Shown here piece after piece: positions 9,000 to 18,445 of a stretch of 64,000 nucleotides of DNA. Source of the stretch: Gelidibacter japonicus (lineage in GTDB: Bacteria > Bacteroidota > Bacteroidia > Flavobacteriales > Flavobacteriaceae). The translations under genes were made by a program, and so were the position numbers. How positions within the stretch are numbered: position 1 is the stretch's first letter; each line of letters opens with the position of its first letter. Where the stretch lies: the NCBI RefSeq assembly GCF_010725055.1, contig NZ_BJKB01000001.1:1-64000 (forward strand), in the 5' to 3' direction. The notes beneath the pieces are model-generated. The model did no database searches, was not told the origin of the DNA, and saw only the letters and a list, made by a program, of their open reading frames with translations.

Positions 9000-9007
9000 T
9001 ACCTTTG
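9000..9007 (+). promoter_or_regulatory. -7 promoter element TACCTTTG of lipA-gap
   Basis: Exact TAnnTTTG match ending 21 nt before the lipA ATG. Confidence 0.55.
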
Positions 9008-9028
9008 TGTTTGTAAACTTCCTAATAA

Positions 9029-9925
9029 ATGAGTGCAGAGACTATTTCACAAGCAGATACCATTTCTAAAATAATCCCAGAACGCCAACCAAAACCAAAA
9101 TGGCTAAGAGTAAAACTACCTACTGGTAAAAAATATACAGAACTTAGGGGGTTAGTGGACAAATATAGTTTGAACACTATTTGCACCTCAGGAAGCTGTC
9201 CAAATATGGGCGAGTGCTGGGGGGAAGGAACAGCTACATTTATGATTTTAGGAAATATATGTACTCGTTCGTGTGGATTCTGCGGTGTGAAAACCGGACG
9301 TCCCGAAACTTTAGATTGGGACGAACCTGAAAAAGTAGCACGCTCCATAAAAATCATGAATATTAAGCATGCGGTTTTGACCAGTGTAGACAGAGACGAT
9401 TTGAAAGATATGGGAAGCATTATGTGGTCAGAAACCGTAAAGGCGGTGCGACGCATGAATCCTGAAATTACTTTAGAAACACTCATCCCTGACTTTCAAG
9501 GAATAGAAAAACATATTGATCGGATTATTGAGGTTGTCCCTGAAGTGGTTTCCCATAACATTGAAACCGTCAGAAGATTGACACGTGAAGTAAGGATTCA
9601 AGCAAAATATGACCGTAGCTTAGGAGTTCTTAAATATTTAAAAGCTCAAGGACAACGACGAACAAAATCGGGCATCATGCTTGGACTTGGCGAAACTCGT
9701 GAAGAAGTTATTGAAACGCTTCACGATTTAAGAGCAAATGACGTTGATGTGGTGACTATTGGACAATACTTACAACCAAGTAAAAGGCATTTGCCGGTAA
9801 GGCAGTTCATTCTTCCTGACCAGTTCAAAGAATACGAAACAATAGGTTTGGATCTTGGTTTCAGACACGTGGAAAGTAGTGCCTTGGTAAGATCCTCTTA
9901 CAAAGCTCAAAAACACATCCACTAA
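9029..9925 (+). CDS. lipA: Lipoyl synthase LipA
   Basis: 298 aa radical-SAM enzyme that inserts two sulfurs into octanoyl groups on E2 and H proteins to make lipoyl cofactor. Both iron-sulfur clusters are visible: the auxiliary-cluster set [12 protein letters not shown] (C52, C57, C63) and the radical-SAM CxxxCxxC as CTRSCGFC (C78, C82, C85). The late motifs SGIMLGLGE and [11 protein letters not shown] (auxiliary-cluster Ser) are intact. Its TAA stop overlaps the ATG of gap by one base. Pairing of lipA with a GAPDH gene has no obvious enzymatic reason. Confidence 0.95.
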   Translation: MSAETISQADTISKIIPERQPKPKWLRVKLPTGKKYTELRGLVDKYSLNTICTSGSCPNMGECWGEGTATFMILGNICTRSCGFCGVKTGRPETLDWDEPEKVARSIKIMNIKHAVLTSVDRDDLKDMGSIMWSETVKAVRRMNPEITLETLIPDFQGIEKHIDRIIEVVPEVVSHNIETVRRLTREVRIQAKYDRSLGVLKYLKAQGQRRTKSGIMLGLGETREEVIETLHDLRANDVDVVTIGQYLQPSKRHLPVRQFILPDQFKEYETIGLDLGFRHVESSALVRSSYKAQKHIH

Positions 9926-10920
9926 TGATCAGGGTTGCTATTAACGGTTTCGGACGAATTGGCCGACGCGTATTCAGACTGATTCAAGAACGAGAAGGTA
10001 TCCAGGTGGTGGCCATTAATGATTTGGCTGATGCCCGCACCTTAAGTCACTTGTTGAAATACGACAGTATCCATGGGGTCTTAAAAAACCAAGTTACATT
10101 TGATGATAACCATATCATATTTGACCAGCAGCTGGTGCCCTTACTGAACCACAAGCAAATTGAAGATATTGATTGGACACCTTACGACGTTGACGTTGTC
10201 ATTGAATCTACAGGAAAATTCAAAACTACAGAAGATTTAGAAAACCATATTAATAATGGTGCCAAAAAAGTCATCTTATCGGTCCCTCCTATTGATGATT
10301 CCATAAAAACCATCGTGTTAGGGGTTAACGACGACATCCTGACTGGAACAGAAACCATCATTTCCAATGCTTCCTGTACCACCAATAATGCAGCGCCCAT
10401 GCTTGCCGTAATCAACGATCTTTGTGGTATAAAACAAGCGTACATTACTACAGTTCATTCATACACCACTGATCAAAGTTTACATGATCAACCACATAAG
10501 GATTTACGACGCGCTCGAGCTGCAGGTCAATCTATAGTTCCAACAACCACTGGCGCAGCAAAAGCACTGACCAAAATTTTCCCTAAACTGAAAGATGTCA
10601 TTGGCGGTTGTGGTATTCGCGTTCCTGTTCCCAATGGCTCCTTGACTGACGTTACTTTAAACGTCATAAATACCGTATCCATTGACGATATAAACCAAGC
10701 CTTTAAGAGAGCTTCAGAAACCCACCTAAAGGGCATTTTAGAATACACGGAAGACCCTATTGTTTCTATCGATATAGTTGGCAATCCGCACTCTTGTATC
10801 TTTGATTCCCAAATGACTTCAGTTATCGGGAATATGATCAAAATTGTGGGTTGGTATGATAATGAAACTGGATATTCAAGTAGAATATTAGATTTAATTT
10901 GCAATTTACCGAAGAAATAA
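9925..10920 (+). CDS. gap: Glyceraldehyde-3-phosphate dehydrogenase, type I
   Basis: 331 aa. The Rossmann start VAINGFGRIGRRVFR and Asp33 (VVAINDLAD) favour NAD+ over NADP+. The catalytic loop is SNASCTTN with Cys151, followed by the base-providing His in TTVHSYTTDQ and the C-terminal WYDNETGYS. It oxidises glyceraldehyde 3-phosphate to 1,3-bisphosphoglycerate in glycolysis, or the reverse. Translationally coupled to lipA. Whether it is the main or a second GAPDH cannot be judged from the window. Confidence 0.95.
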   Translation: MIRVAINGFGRIGRRVFRLIQEREGIQVVAINDLADARTLSHLLKYDSIHGVLKNQVTFDDNHIIFDQQLVPLLNHKQIEDIDWTPYDVDVVIESTGKFKTTEDLENHINNGAKKVILSVPPIDDSIKTIVLGVNDDILTGTETIISNASCTTNNAAPMLAVINDLCGIKQAYITTVHSYTTDQSLHDQPHKDLRRARAAGQSIVPTTTGAAKALTKIFPKLKDVIGGCGIRVPVPNGSLTDVTLNVINTVSIDDINQAFKRASETHLKGILEYTEDPIVSIDIVGNPHSCIFDSQMTSVIGNMIKIVGWYDNETGYSSRILDLICNLPKK

Positions 10921-10942
10921 CCACTTTTGTCGAATAAATAAT

Positions 10943-10950
10943 TATATTTG
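10943..10950 (+). promoter_or_regulatory. -7 promoter element TATATTTG of the hybrid kinase
   Basis: TAnnTTTG match 20 nt before the ATG at 10971; a TTTTG at 10925-10929 is too close (13 nt) for a standard -33 element. Confidence 0.45.
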
Positions 10951-10970
10951 TTTTTATAAAGTGACCAAAA

Positions 10971-13202
10971 ATGTCCCAACCTAAATACTATATAGTTACT
11001 TTTCTAGTCTTTTTTTCCATGACATTATTTGCACAGAATAATGCCAGTGAAGATATTGACATTCTCAAGATGCGTATTCAAAATTATATCACCCAATCTG
11101 GTTTTGAATCAGAGCGCGGTGATTATTATAACGCTAAAGAGAATCTCGAAAAAGCATTAATTATCGCCAAGCAGATCGGCGATAAGAAATCTGAAGGCAG
11201 TATCCATACAAAAATCGCAAAGGTTCAATTTATTGTTGAGGATCCCGAGAGTGCTCTAGTGTCTTTAACAAAGGCAGCTGAGTTGCAGAGAGAAACCAAT
11301 GATTATGCAAATTTGGCCATTACCTATAATATACGGGGCATTTTGCATACAAGCAAAAAAGAATATCCAATTGCTTTGGATTACTTTAATTCTGCAAAAA
11401 CCAAGTTTGAAGAAGAAGGTTTAGAGCGCCTCATTGCAGATGTCAATTTAAATGAAGCCAAGGTATATATAGAATTAGAAGATTATAAAACAGCCAAGGC
11501 AAAGCTGGAAAAAACAATAATTTTAGCCAAAAAACATAACCAGATAGGAGTTTTAAGCAGCGCCTACATTAATAGCGGAAAAGTGCTTCATAAGCTTGGA
11601 AACGACGATTTAGCGCTTTCTATGGCTAAAAAAGGATTGGAACTTGCCAAAGAAAATAAAATTCCGGAATATATTAATGATGGATATCTGACTTTGAGCG
11701 ATATATATCAGGCAAGTGAAGAATATAAGCTCTCCAATCAATACTTAAGGAAGCACATTCAGTTATCAGATTCATTACTTGACATTAAACGCGAAAATTT
11801 ATCGCCAGAAAAAAAAGCACAATTCATATCTGAATACAAGGATTCTGAACGTAAACAAATGGAGGTAAAGCTTGAAGAAGCTGATGCTTCAAATAATCTA
11901 ACCAGAATTACCACCATCTTGAGTATCGCCTTAATTACGATTTTATCTCTATTGACATTATCGCTATACAAAAACAATAACATTAGGCTTAAAACCAATA
12001 ATATGCTCCATAAGAAAAATGATGAGCTTATTATTGCAAAAGAAAAAGCCGAATTGGCGTCCAAAACAAAAGCTAACTTTCTATCAACGGTAACCCACGA
12101 ACTTCGTACACCGCTTTATGCCGTTACAGGTTTGACCAATATGCTATTGGATGAGGAGCCAAAGCCAGAACAACTACCTCATTTGAAATCTCTAAAATTT
12201 TCTGGAGATTATTTATTGACATTTATCAATGATATTCTACAGATCAATAAAATTGAAGCCAATAAAGTGGACTTGGACCCTGAGGTTTTCAATTTGCAGA
12301 AAAAAGTAGAAAACGTGGTTTCGGCATTGAGCAATTCAGCTTTGGACAATAATGTCAAATTGCATTATGAATACGACGATAGCCTTCCATCAACCTTTAT
12401 TGCCGATCAATTAAAGATTTCGCAAATTCTGATCAACCTCATCGGAAATGCGATTAAGTTTACCAAGGACGGAGATATATGGGTGCGAGTAAAGAAACAC
12501 ATCCAAACCAATGACGATTATATAATACGATTTGAGATAGAAGATAATGGTATTGGTATCACTAAAGAAAAGCAGGAAAATATGTTTGAAAGCTTCTCTC
12601 AAGGTTCTATTCAGATCAACAGAAAATATGGAGGGACAGGACTTGGGCTTTCCATTGTAAAAGGACTTATTGAAATTTTAAAAGGAAAAATTTATTTAAA
12701 AAGTGAGCTCGGAAAAGGATCCATATTCATTTTTGAAATCCCTCTACTCTATGCGCCTGAACCAGTAATTACTGCAAAACCTAAAACCCTTAACGAATTT
12801 AACACATTGGACTTGACAAATATCAAAATTTTGGTTGTTGAAGACAACAAGATCAACCAAATGATAACCCGAAAGATTTTAAACAAGATGAACCTTTATT
12901 GTGATGTTGTCGATAATGGTGAAGATGCGGTGGATCGCGTCCAACAAGAACAATATGACGTTGTTTTGATGGACATCCACATGCCTGGTATAAGCGGAAT
13001 TGAAGCCACAAAAATCATTAGAACCTTTGATAAGGAACTCACTATTTTTGCGCTTACAGCCGTTACTATAGAAGATAAAATGCAAGAATTTGACGAAGCT
13101 GGATTTGATGATATTATCTCAAAACCATTTAAGCAGGAAGACTTCGAAAAGAAACTTTACAACGTCTTAAAGTCTAATCAAAAACCTGCAACGTCTATTT
13201 AA
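10971..13202 (+). CDS. TPR-containing hybrid sensor histidine kinase/response regulator
   Basis: 743 aa. Signal peptide (1-21), a periplasmic array of about six TPR-like repeats (about 30-290), a transmembrane helix (about 312-335), a short coiled coil, HisKA with phospho-acceptor His376 in THELRTPL, a HATPase domain (N box NLIGNAIKF, G boxes DNGIGI and GGTGLGLSIV), and a C-terminal receiver with EDN, phospho-acceptor Asp668 in LMDIHMP and Lys in ISKPF. There is no DNA-binding output domain, so the phosphoryl group must go to another protein or feed back on the kinase. The signal is unknown; TPRs suggest a protein partner. The last 8 bases overlap the convergent lpxK gene. Confidence 0.9.
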   Translation: MSQPKYYIVTFLVFFSMTLFAQNNASEDIDILKMRIQNYITQSGFESERGDYYNAKENLEKALIIAKQIGDKKSEGSIHTKIAKVQFIVEDPESALVSLTKAAELQRETNDYANLAITYNIRGILHTSKKEYPIALDYFNSAKTKFEEEGLERLIADVNLNEAKVYIELEDYKTAKAKLEKTIILAKKHNQIGVLSSAYINSGKVLHKLGNDDLALSMAKKGLELAKENKIPEYINDGYLTLSDIYQASEEYKLSNQYLRKHIQLSDSLLDIKRENLSPEKKAQFISEYKDSERKQMEVKLEEADASNNLTRITTILSIALITILSLLTLSLYKNNNIRLKTNNMLHKKNDELIIAKEKAELASKTKANFLSTVTHELRTPLYAVTGLTNMLLDEEPKPEQLPHLKSLKFSGDYLLTFINDILQINKIEANKVDLDPEVFNLQKKVENVVSALSNSALDNNVKLHYEYDDSLPSTFIADQLKISQILINLIGNAIKFTKDGDIWVRVKKHIQTNDDYIIRFEIEDNGIGITKEKQENMFESFSQGSIQINRKYGGTGLGLSIVKGLIEILKGKIYLKSELGKGSIFIFEIPLLYAPEPVITAKPKTLNEFNTLDLTNIKILVVEDNKINQMITRKILNKMNLYCDVVDNGEDAVDRVQQEQYDVVLMDIHMPGISGIEATKIIRTFDKELTIFALTAVTIEDKMQEFDEAGFDDIISKPFKQEDFEKKLYNVLKSNQKPATSI

Positions 13203-14202
13203 CAAAATTACTTATCAACGTATCAAACTCTACTTGTCTATCAATTCTTATTTCAATAGGCAAATAATATAATAAGCCACTTTCACTAAAGTGAGTTTGC
13301 AAGCGCACCATGTCTTTTTCGGTGGTGATTATTAATGATTTTTGCTTTAAAATGGCAATTTCACTTGCATTAAAATCATGATGATCCTTAAATCTTAAAT
13401 GCTCAAACTTTAATCCCAATAATTTTAAATGGGCAATTAAAGGCTTCGGATTTGCAATTCCAGTGACCAGGGTAAATGGTGTGTCTTTTAACCTTTCCAA
13501 ATCCAAGCGATCTTGGTTATTTCTAACGGATTTAGAATACGCAATACTTCCGAAAAAAACATCTTGATGCGGTAAAGGATTTATATCATTCTTGATTTGT
13601 TGTTTCTTTTCTTCCGATAAATCTTCCGGACATTTGGTCACCACAATAATGTCGGCGCGCTTGGCTCCTCGTCTTGGCTCCCTTAAATTTCCAGTAGGCA
13701 ATAAGATATCCTTTGTATAAAGATCATCAAAAGCAGTCAATAAAATATTAAAACCTGCCTTGACCCTTCGATGCTGGAAAGCATCATCAAGCAAAATGAT
13801 TTCAGGAGGCTTAGCTAAAGTCGATAACTGTGAAATGCCGTGAACCCGGTTGGCGTCAACACTCACTATAATATCATCAAATTTTTGATAAAACTGGAAA
13901 GGCTCATCACCAATTGAGCTCGCTGTAGCAGTATCATCCGCAATCACAAAACCTTCGGTCTGTCTCCCATAGCCTCTACTGAGTGTTGCCAGATGGTGCT
14001 CAGATTTCAACAATCGGATTAGATATTCAATCATTGGCGACTTACCAGTACCTCCTACACTCAAATTTCCGACACAGATCACAGGGAAATTATAGGATGT
14101 GGATGTTTTGATCCCCAAATCATACAATTTATTTCTGAACCAGGTTACCAAATAGTAAACAGGAACAATCGGAAAAAGAAGATATCTTAATATTTTCATC
14201 AT
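13195..14202 (-). CDS. lpxK: Tetraacyldisaccharide 4'-kinase LpxK
   Basis: 335 aa. LpxK phosphorylates the 4' position of the lipid A disaccharide with ATP at the inner membrane. Seen: an N-terminal membrane-anchoring helix (about 3-22), the P-loop GNLSVGGTGKSPM (about 42-54), the RGYGR motif (about 79-83), and the DDAFQHRRV motif with the catalytic Asp pair. Two consecutive ATG codons open the frame; the first is used here. Its presence shows an LPS outer membrane. It is a single gene converging on the histidine kinase. Confidence 0.95.
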   Translation of the reverse strand: MMKILRYLLFPIVPVYYLVTWFRNKLYDLGIKTSTSYNFPVICVGNLSVGGTGKSPMIEYLIRLLKSEHHLATLSRGYGRQTEGFVIADDTATASSIGDEPFQFYQKFDDIIVSVDANRVHGISQLSTLAKPPEIILLDDAFQHRRVKAGFNILLTAFDDLYTKDILLPTGNLREPRRGAKRADIIVVTKCPEDLSEEKKQQIKNDINPLPHQDVFFGSIAYSKSVRNNQDRLDLERLKDTPFTLVTGIANPKPLIAHLKLLGLKFEHLRFKDHHDFNASEIAILKQKSLIITTEKDMVRLQTHFSESGLLYYLPIEIRIDRQVEFDTLISNFVK

Positions 14203-14273
14203 TGGCTAACTATATGGTCGTCAAGGAAAATACGAGCAACAATTTTCTTCAAAAAAATATGTACTTCCCGCAC

Positions 14274-14795
14274 CTACCGTTCAATACGCATGTTTTCAGG
14301 TATGTTCACAATTCCGCAACCGTCCACTAATATATGACCGTCCTCTTTGACCAATTGCAATGCTACTTTAAAATCGTCCCAATCTATTCCTTTGACAATG
14401 ACGTAACCTGTTGGGGCATTGAACTCATGGAGCTCAAAACCATTTGGTGGATAATCTTGCGCATCAAACAAAGGATTTGCCAATAACCCAATTCTCGGAT
14501 TCTCTTCCCAGGCCAAAATGACCATATTTTCTAATTCCGATTTTAATTTTTCACTAGCAAGAGGTGAGTTCTTAACAAATTCAAGAATTTCAACTTTATC
14601 GATACTTTCAACATAGGAGTTGATAAAATCGAGTGCCGCTTGATAGTTCTCGTCATCAGAAGTAGCTTCACTTTCTAAGGGCTCGTATAAATCAGTATTT
14701 GGAAGTTCAATAGCTACCCCTTCAGACAGGTTCCTTTTTTCAGATTGACAGGCCAATAAACTTAGAGTAAAAACGAGGGCAAGGATGTATTTCAT
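14274..14795 (-). CDS. Putative lipoprotein, family not recognised
   Basis: 173 aa from the ATG at 14795; a TTG nine bases further upstream is less likely. A lipoprotein signal (MKYILALVFTLSLLACQS, lipid on Cys16) is followed by an acidic linker and a compact domain (about 50-173) with YQAALDFINSYVESID and a final strand-rich part ending DGCGIVNIPE. The layout recalls DUF3828-type periplasmic proteins, but that is only an impression. It lies between lpxK and the divergent nif3 gene. No function assigned. Confidence 0.75.
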   Translation of the reverse strand: MKYILALVFTLSLLACQSEKRNLSEGVAIELPNTDLYEPLESEATSDDENYQAALDFINSYVESIDKVEILEFVKNSPLASEKLKSELENMVILAWEENPRIGLLANPLFDAQDYPPNGFELHEFNAPTGYVIVKGIDWDDFKVALQLVKEDGHILVDGCGIVNIPENMRIER

Positions 14796-14835
14796 AATTA
14801 TCAAAGGACATGTTTACAACGAAAATATAATATTT

Positions 14836-14843
14836 TATCTTTG
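14836..14843 (+). promoter_or_regulatory. -7 promoter element TATCTTTG of the nif3-COG1579 pair
   Basis: Exact TAnnTTTG box 26 nt before the ATG at 14870. Confidence 0.6.
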
Positions 14844-14869
14844 CAAGTAACCTAAAACCTAAAAATCAT

Positions 14870-15964
14870 ATGTTAATCCACAATGTCATCACTCATCTCG
14901 AAGAATTGGCACCTTTAGCTTATGCTGAGGAATTTGATAATGTAGGCCTATTGGTTGGTGATAGAAATAAGCCACTTACAGGGGTTCTGGTAACTTTAGA
15001 CACCTTAGAAAGTATTGTGGATGAGGCCATCGACAACAACTGCAACTTGATTGTCAGTTTTCATCCCATCATTTTTAAGGGCTTAAAAAAAATAAATGGC
15101 TCTAACTATGTTGAGCGCGTCGTTCTTAAAGCCATTAAGCATGATATTGCCATTTATGCCATTCATACGGCTTTAGACAACAGTTTACAAGGCGTCAATG
15201 ATATTATATGCAACACACTAAGTTTAGAAAATAAAAAAATATTATTGCCGCAGCAGGGCACCATAAAAAAACTGACCACTTACGTTCCACAAAAGGATGC
15301 CGACGTCTTACGCCTTGCTTTATTCAATTCTGGAGCCGGCACTATCGGCAATTATGAAAATTGTAGTTTTAACACCAAGGGCACAGGCACTTTTAAGGGA
15401 AATGAAGCTTCCGACCCGAAAGTTGGAAAACGGGGAGAATATCGCCAAGAGGAAGAAACCCAAATTTCCATTACTTTTCAGAAACATTTGGAAGGTCAAA
15501 TTCTCGATGCGTTATTTAAAAATCATCCCTATGAAGAAGTTGCTTTTGAAGTAACTACCTTAGACAATTATAACCAGCATATTGGAATGGGAATGGTTGG
15601 TGAGCTTCCAAATGAAATGAAAACAGAAGATTTTCTACAGTATCTAAAACAAAAAATGAATGTTTCATGCCTAAGGCATTCCAATTTAAACAAAGATAAA
15701 GTGAAGCGTATTGCAGTACTTGGTGGTTCGGGTAGTTTCGCAATTACCGCTGCGAAGTCGACAAAAGCTGATGTTTTTGTAACTGCAGATCTAAAATATC
15801 ACGATTTTTTTTCGGCAGAAGATCAAATTATTTTAGCAGATATTGGTCATTATGAAAGCGAACAGTTCACAAAAACCTTTTTAGCTAACTATCTCTCAAA
15901 AAAAATTACTAATTTTGCAGTCGTTTTATCAAAGATAAACACCAATCCTGTAAAGTATTTATAA
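14870..15964 (+). CDS. Nif3-like dinuclear metal centre protein (YqfO/YbgI family)
   Basis: 364 aa, the long form of the family, with a PII-like insertion (about 125-235) in the middle of the Nif3 fold. Metal-binding His/Asp/Glu segments are visible: VSFHPIIFKG (about 63-72), AIHTALDN (about 102-109), and the C-terminal GHYESEQF block. The family forms hexamers with a two-metal site; the label GTP cyclohydrolase 1 type 2 is carried by annotation but the cellular role is unsettled. The COG1579 coiled-coil gene follows 2 nt after its stop, a pairing common in Bacteroidota. Confidence 0.9.
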   Translation: MLIHNVITHLEELAPLAYAEEFDNVGLLVGDRNKPLTGVLVTLDTLESIVDEAIDNNCNLIVSFHPIIFKGLKKINGSNYVERVVLKAIKHDIAIYAIHTALDNSLQGVNDIICNTLSLENKKILLPQQGTIKKLTTYVPQKDADVLRLALFNSGAGTIGNYENCSFNTKGTGTFKGNEASDPKVGKRGEYRQEEETQISITFQKHLEGQILDALFKNHPYEEVAFEVTTLDNYNQHIGMGMVGELPNEMKTEDFLQYLKQKMNVSCLRHSNLNKDKVKRIAVLGGSGSFAITAAKSTKADVFVTADLKYHDFFSAEDQIILADIGHYESEQFTKTFLANYLSKKITNFAVVLSKINTNPVKYL

Positions 15965-15966
15965 TT

Positions 15967-16749
15967 ATGGCAAAAAAAGCTGAACTTTCTGTTGAAGACC
16001 GATTAAGAGCGTTGTACGATTTACAACTTATTGATTCAAGAGTTGATGAGATCAGAAATATTAGAGGTGAACTTCCTTTGGAAGTAAGAGATTTAGAAGA
16101 TGAAGTTGAGGGACTTAATACGAGACTTGAAAAATTAAACGTCGGACTTTCACTGATTGATGATGACATCAAATCAAAAAAGAATTTGATCGAAGAGGCT
16201 AAAGCTCTGATCAAAAAATACGCTGAACAGCAAAAGAATGTTAGAAATAACAGAGAGTTCAATTCAATTACCAAAGAAATCGAATATCAAGATTTAGAAA
16301 TTGAATTGGCAGAAAAGCACATTAAAGAATTTAGAGCCCAAATTGAGCAGAAAAAAGAAATTATTGCTGAAACCAAGGAGCGTTTGAAAGAGCGTCAAAC
16401 ACATTTAAAACACAAAAAAAGTGAGTTAAATGCTATTTTGGCCGAAACTGAAAAAGAAGAAACGGCACTGATCAAAAAGTCACAAGAATATAAAGAAACT
16501 ATTGATCAACGTTTGGTGAATGCTTATCAAAGAATAAGAGCCAACGTTAAAAACGGACTAGCGGTTGTTGCTATTGAAAGAGGAGCGTCTGGCGGGTCTT
16601 TCTTCACCATTCCACCACAAGTACAGGTAGAAATTGCCTCACGTAAAAAAATCATTACGGACGAACACAGTGGACGTATTTTGGTTGATGCAGAATTAGC
16701 CGAAGAAGAAAAAGCAAAAATGGAGAAAATGTTTGCTAAATTAGGTTAA
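15967..16749 (+). CDS. COG1579-type coiled-coil protein with a cysteine-free C-terminal 'zinc ribbon'
   Basis: 260 aa. A long charged coiled coil spans about 10-190, then a short domain with IPPQVQVEI and HSGRILVD. In the usual family this end carries two CxxC pairs (CxGC...IPPQ...CPNCGRIL) that bind zinc; here the matching positions read RGASGGS and DEHSGRIL, with no Cys at all. The protein therefore keeps the fold signature without the metal. Function is unknown, although homologues are linked to DNA or RNA handling. It is in an operon with the Nif3-like gene. Confidence 0.85.
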   Translation: MAKKAELSVEDRLRALYDLQLIDSRVDEIRNIRGELPLEVRDLEDEVEGLNTRLEKLNVGLSLIDDDIKSKKNLIEEAKALIKKYAEQQKNVRNNREFNSITKEIEYQDLEIELAEKHIKEFRAQIEQKKEIIAETKERLKERQTHLKHKKSELNAILAETEKEETALIKKSQEYKETIDQRLVNAYQRIRANVKNGLAVVAIERGASGGSFFTIPPQVQVEIASRKKIITDEHSGRILVDAELAEEEKAKMEKMFAKLG

Positions 16750-16771
16750 ACAAACCCTCATAAACAGTTAT

Positions 16772-16803
16772 AAAGCCTTTGCAATTTTGTGAAGGCTTTT
16801 TAT
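16772..16803 (+). terminator. Terminator of the nif3-COG1579 operon
   Basis: Stem AAAGCCTT (16772-16779) / AAGGCTTT (16792-16799) followed by T-rich sequence, 22 nt after the stop. Confidence 0.8.
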
Positions 16804-16873
16804 TTTAACATAACTTTTATATTTACATATTAAGTTTTAAAACGATCGAACGACTACTCACAAAACAAAACGT

Positions 16874-17524
16874 ATGAAATCTCTTATTTTATCCTTATCC
16901 CTTATTGTTTTATTCAGCTGTCAAAATAAAGCACAAAATAATCCCAAACAAGAAGCGGTTAAGATGTCAGAGCCTATTGAAGTTCCAATGAAAGATGGAA
17001 AAGCAAAAGCTTATTTTGCGAGTGGCTGTTTCTGGTGTGTCGAAAACATTTATGAGCATGTTAAAGGCGTTGAAGAAGTCATCAGTGGCTATTCCGGTGG
17101 TCACACCAAAAACCCCACTTACGAATCGAGCAATACTGGTAAAACAGGCCATGCTGAAGCCGTAGAGGTTATATATGACCCAAATGTTGTGAGTTTTGCC
17201 ACTTTGGTAGATGTTTATTTTGGATCACAGAACCCCACTCAAGTCAATGGTCAAGGTGGCGACCGGGGTTCACAATACCGATCCATCATTTTTTATCAAA
17301 ATAATGAGCAGAAAGAGATTATTGAAGAGAAAAAATCAGCCTTGGCAAAAAAACTAAATGCAACCATAGCAGCGGAAGTTTATCCATTTCAAAAATTCTG
17401 GATTGCAGAAGACTACCATCAAGATTATGAGAAAAAGAATCCTAATAATCCCTATATCCAGAATGTATCCATCCCACGATATGAACGCTTCAAAGCAAAG
17501 TTTCCAGAGTTGATCAAAGATTGA
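16874..17524 (+). CDS. msrA: Peptide methionine sulfoxide reductase MsrA, lipoprotein form
   Basis: 216 aa. A lipoprotein signal (MKSLILSLSLIVLFSCQNK, Cys16) places it at a membrane facing the periplasm. The MsrA core has the active site SGCFWCVE (catalytic Cys52), SGYSGGHTKNPTYE and GKTGHAEAVEV, and the QYRS segment. It reduces the S-epimer of methionine sulfoxide in proteins. The extracytoplasmic location suggests repair of oxidised envelope proteins. The gene ends 12 nt before a long palindrome that also bounds the convergent methyltransferase. Confidence 0.93.
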   Translation: MKSLILSLSLIVLFSCQNKAQNNPKQEAVKMSEPIEVPMKDGKAKAYFASGCFWCVENIYEHVKGVEEVISGYSGGHTKNPTYESSNTGKTGHAEAVEVIYDPNVVSFATLVDVYFGSQNPTQVNGQGGDRGSQYRSIIFYQNNEQKEIIEEKKSALAKKLNATIAAEVYPFQKFWIAEDYHQDYEKKNPNNPYIQNVSIPRYERFKAKFPELIKD

Positions 17525-17536
17525 AAAACTGCAACC

Positions 17537-17569
17537 AAACCTGACAGGTTTTTGAAACCTGTCAGGTTT
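17537..17569. repeat. AACCTG/CAGGTT palindrome (family P, copy 1)
   Basis: Two perfect 15-bp arms (17537-17551 and 17555-17569) separated by TTG. Each arm is itself nearly palindromic (AACCTG.CAGGTT). It lies between convergent msrA and the methyltransferase gene and may end both transcripts. Related copies are at 20654, 22139, 22178, 22705, 22886 and 25573; 47955 shares only the arms. Confidence 0.85.
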
Positions 17570-18375
17570 TATCTGTTGATTTTAGTCGCTTTCAATGTAA
17601 AAATCAGCGGATAAAGTCTATCTTTAGTAACGTACATTCCCGAATCCGTTTCCACCAAGTCCGGAAGCACGTTGTACGGACTTTCATCATGTTCCTTTAA
17701 ATACTCAATATGCAATCCTGCTTCGGATAATGCAGAAACCACTTCGCCCAAACCATGGTTCCAACCATATTCCTTGCTTATCATATTCGAATTGGTATTG
17801 GCGTAAGTTCCTTTATATTCTTCATAAATAACCTCGTCCAACATATAGCCATATTTCATTTTGGGCTTGCCTTCCAAATAATCAAACATCCAAACCATAG
17901 GATGAAATTCTGCCATAAAAAAAGTGCCATCTTTTTTCAAACGTTCTGCTATCATCTGTCCCCAAGGTTTTAAATCGGGCAACCAACCGATCACGCCATA
18001 ACTGGTGAAAACAATATCAAAAGTATCCGAAACCTTTTCAGAGGTGTCAAGCACATTACAACAAACAAATTGAGCGTTCAGACCTAATTCCTCATTCAAT
18101 TGTTGCGCTAACGCAATCCCTTCATCACTGATATCAACTCCCACACATTGCGCTCCCATCCTGCTCCAACTCAAGGTGTCCTGTCCAAAATGACATTGCA
18201 AATGCAATAAACTTTTCCTATTCACATCGCCAAGAGCCTGCAATTCATAAGGCATTAAAGATGATTTTCCATTCCTGAAAGCGTGCATATCATACATTTT
18301 ACTTTCAGCATGAACCTTAACCTTGTTGTTCCATGTCGCTTTATTTACTTTAAAATATTGATCATTTCGAGCCAT
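17569..18375 (-). CDS. SAM-dependent class I methyltransferase
   Basis: 268 aa from the ATG at 18375. The frame stays open further upstream to 18699, but that extension would run through the divergent lipoprotein gene, and the protein family begins at about MARNDQYFKVNKATWN, so the short start is chosen. The SAM-binding motif is LHLQCHFGQDTLSW (about 56-69), followed by CVGVDISDEGI and DIVFTSYGVIGWL. Methyl acceptor unknown. It shares a 71-bp divergent intergenic region with the lipoprotein gene at 18446. Confidence 0.8.
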   Translation of the reverse strand: MARNDQYFKVNKATWNNKVKVHAESKMYDMHAFRNGKSSLMPYELQALGDVNRKSLLHLQCHFGQDTLSWSRMGAQCVGVDISDEGIALAQQLNEELGLNAQFVCCNVLDTSEKVSDTFDIVFTSYGVIGWLPDLKPWGQMIAERLKKDGTFFMAEFHPMVWMFDYLEGKPKMKYGYMLDEVIYEEYKGTYANTNSNMISKEYGWNHGLGEVVSALSEAGLHIEYLKEHDESPYNVLPDLVETDSGMYVTKDRLYPLIFTLKATKINR

Positions 18376-18445
18376 AATTTCTGATTTAGAATCTAAAATT
18401 AAAGCTTCTGAAACATTCTTCCGTATCTTTATAAAAAGATTTAAA

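Noticed and set aside
9022-9486. 154-codon minus-strand frame opposite lipA
   Set aside because: Antisense shadow of lipA, whose cysteine motifs fix the real frame.
10527-10979. 150-codon minus-strand frame opposite gap
   Set aside because: Antisense shadow of gap; no recognisable protein features.
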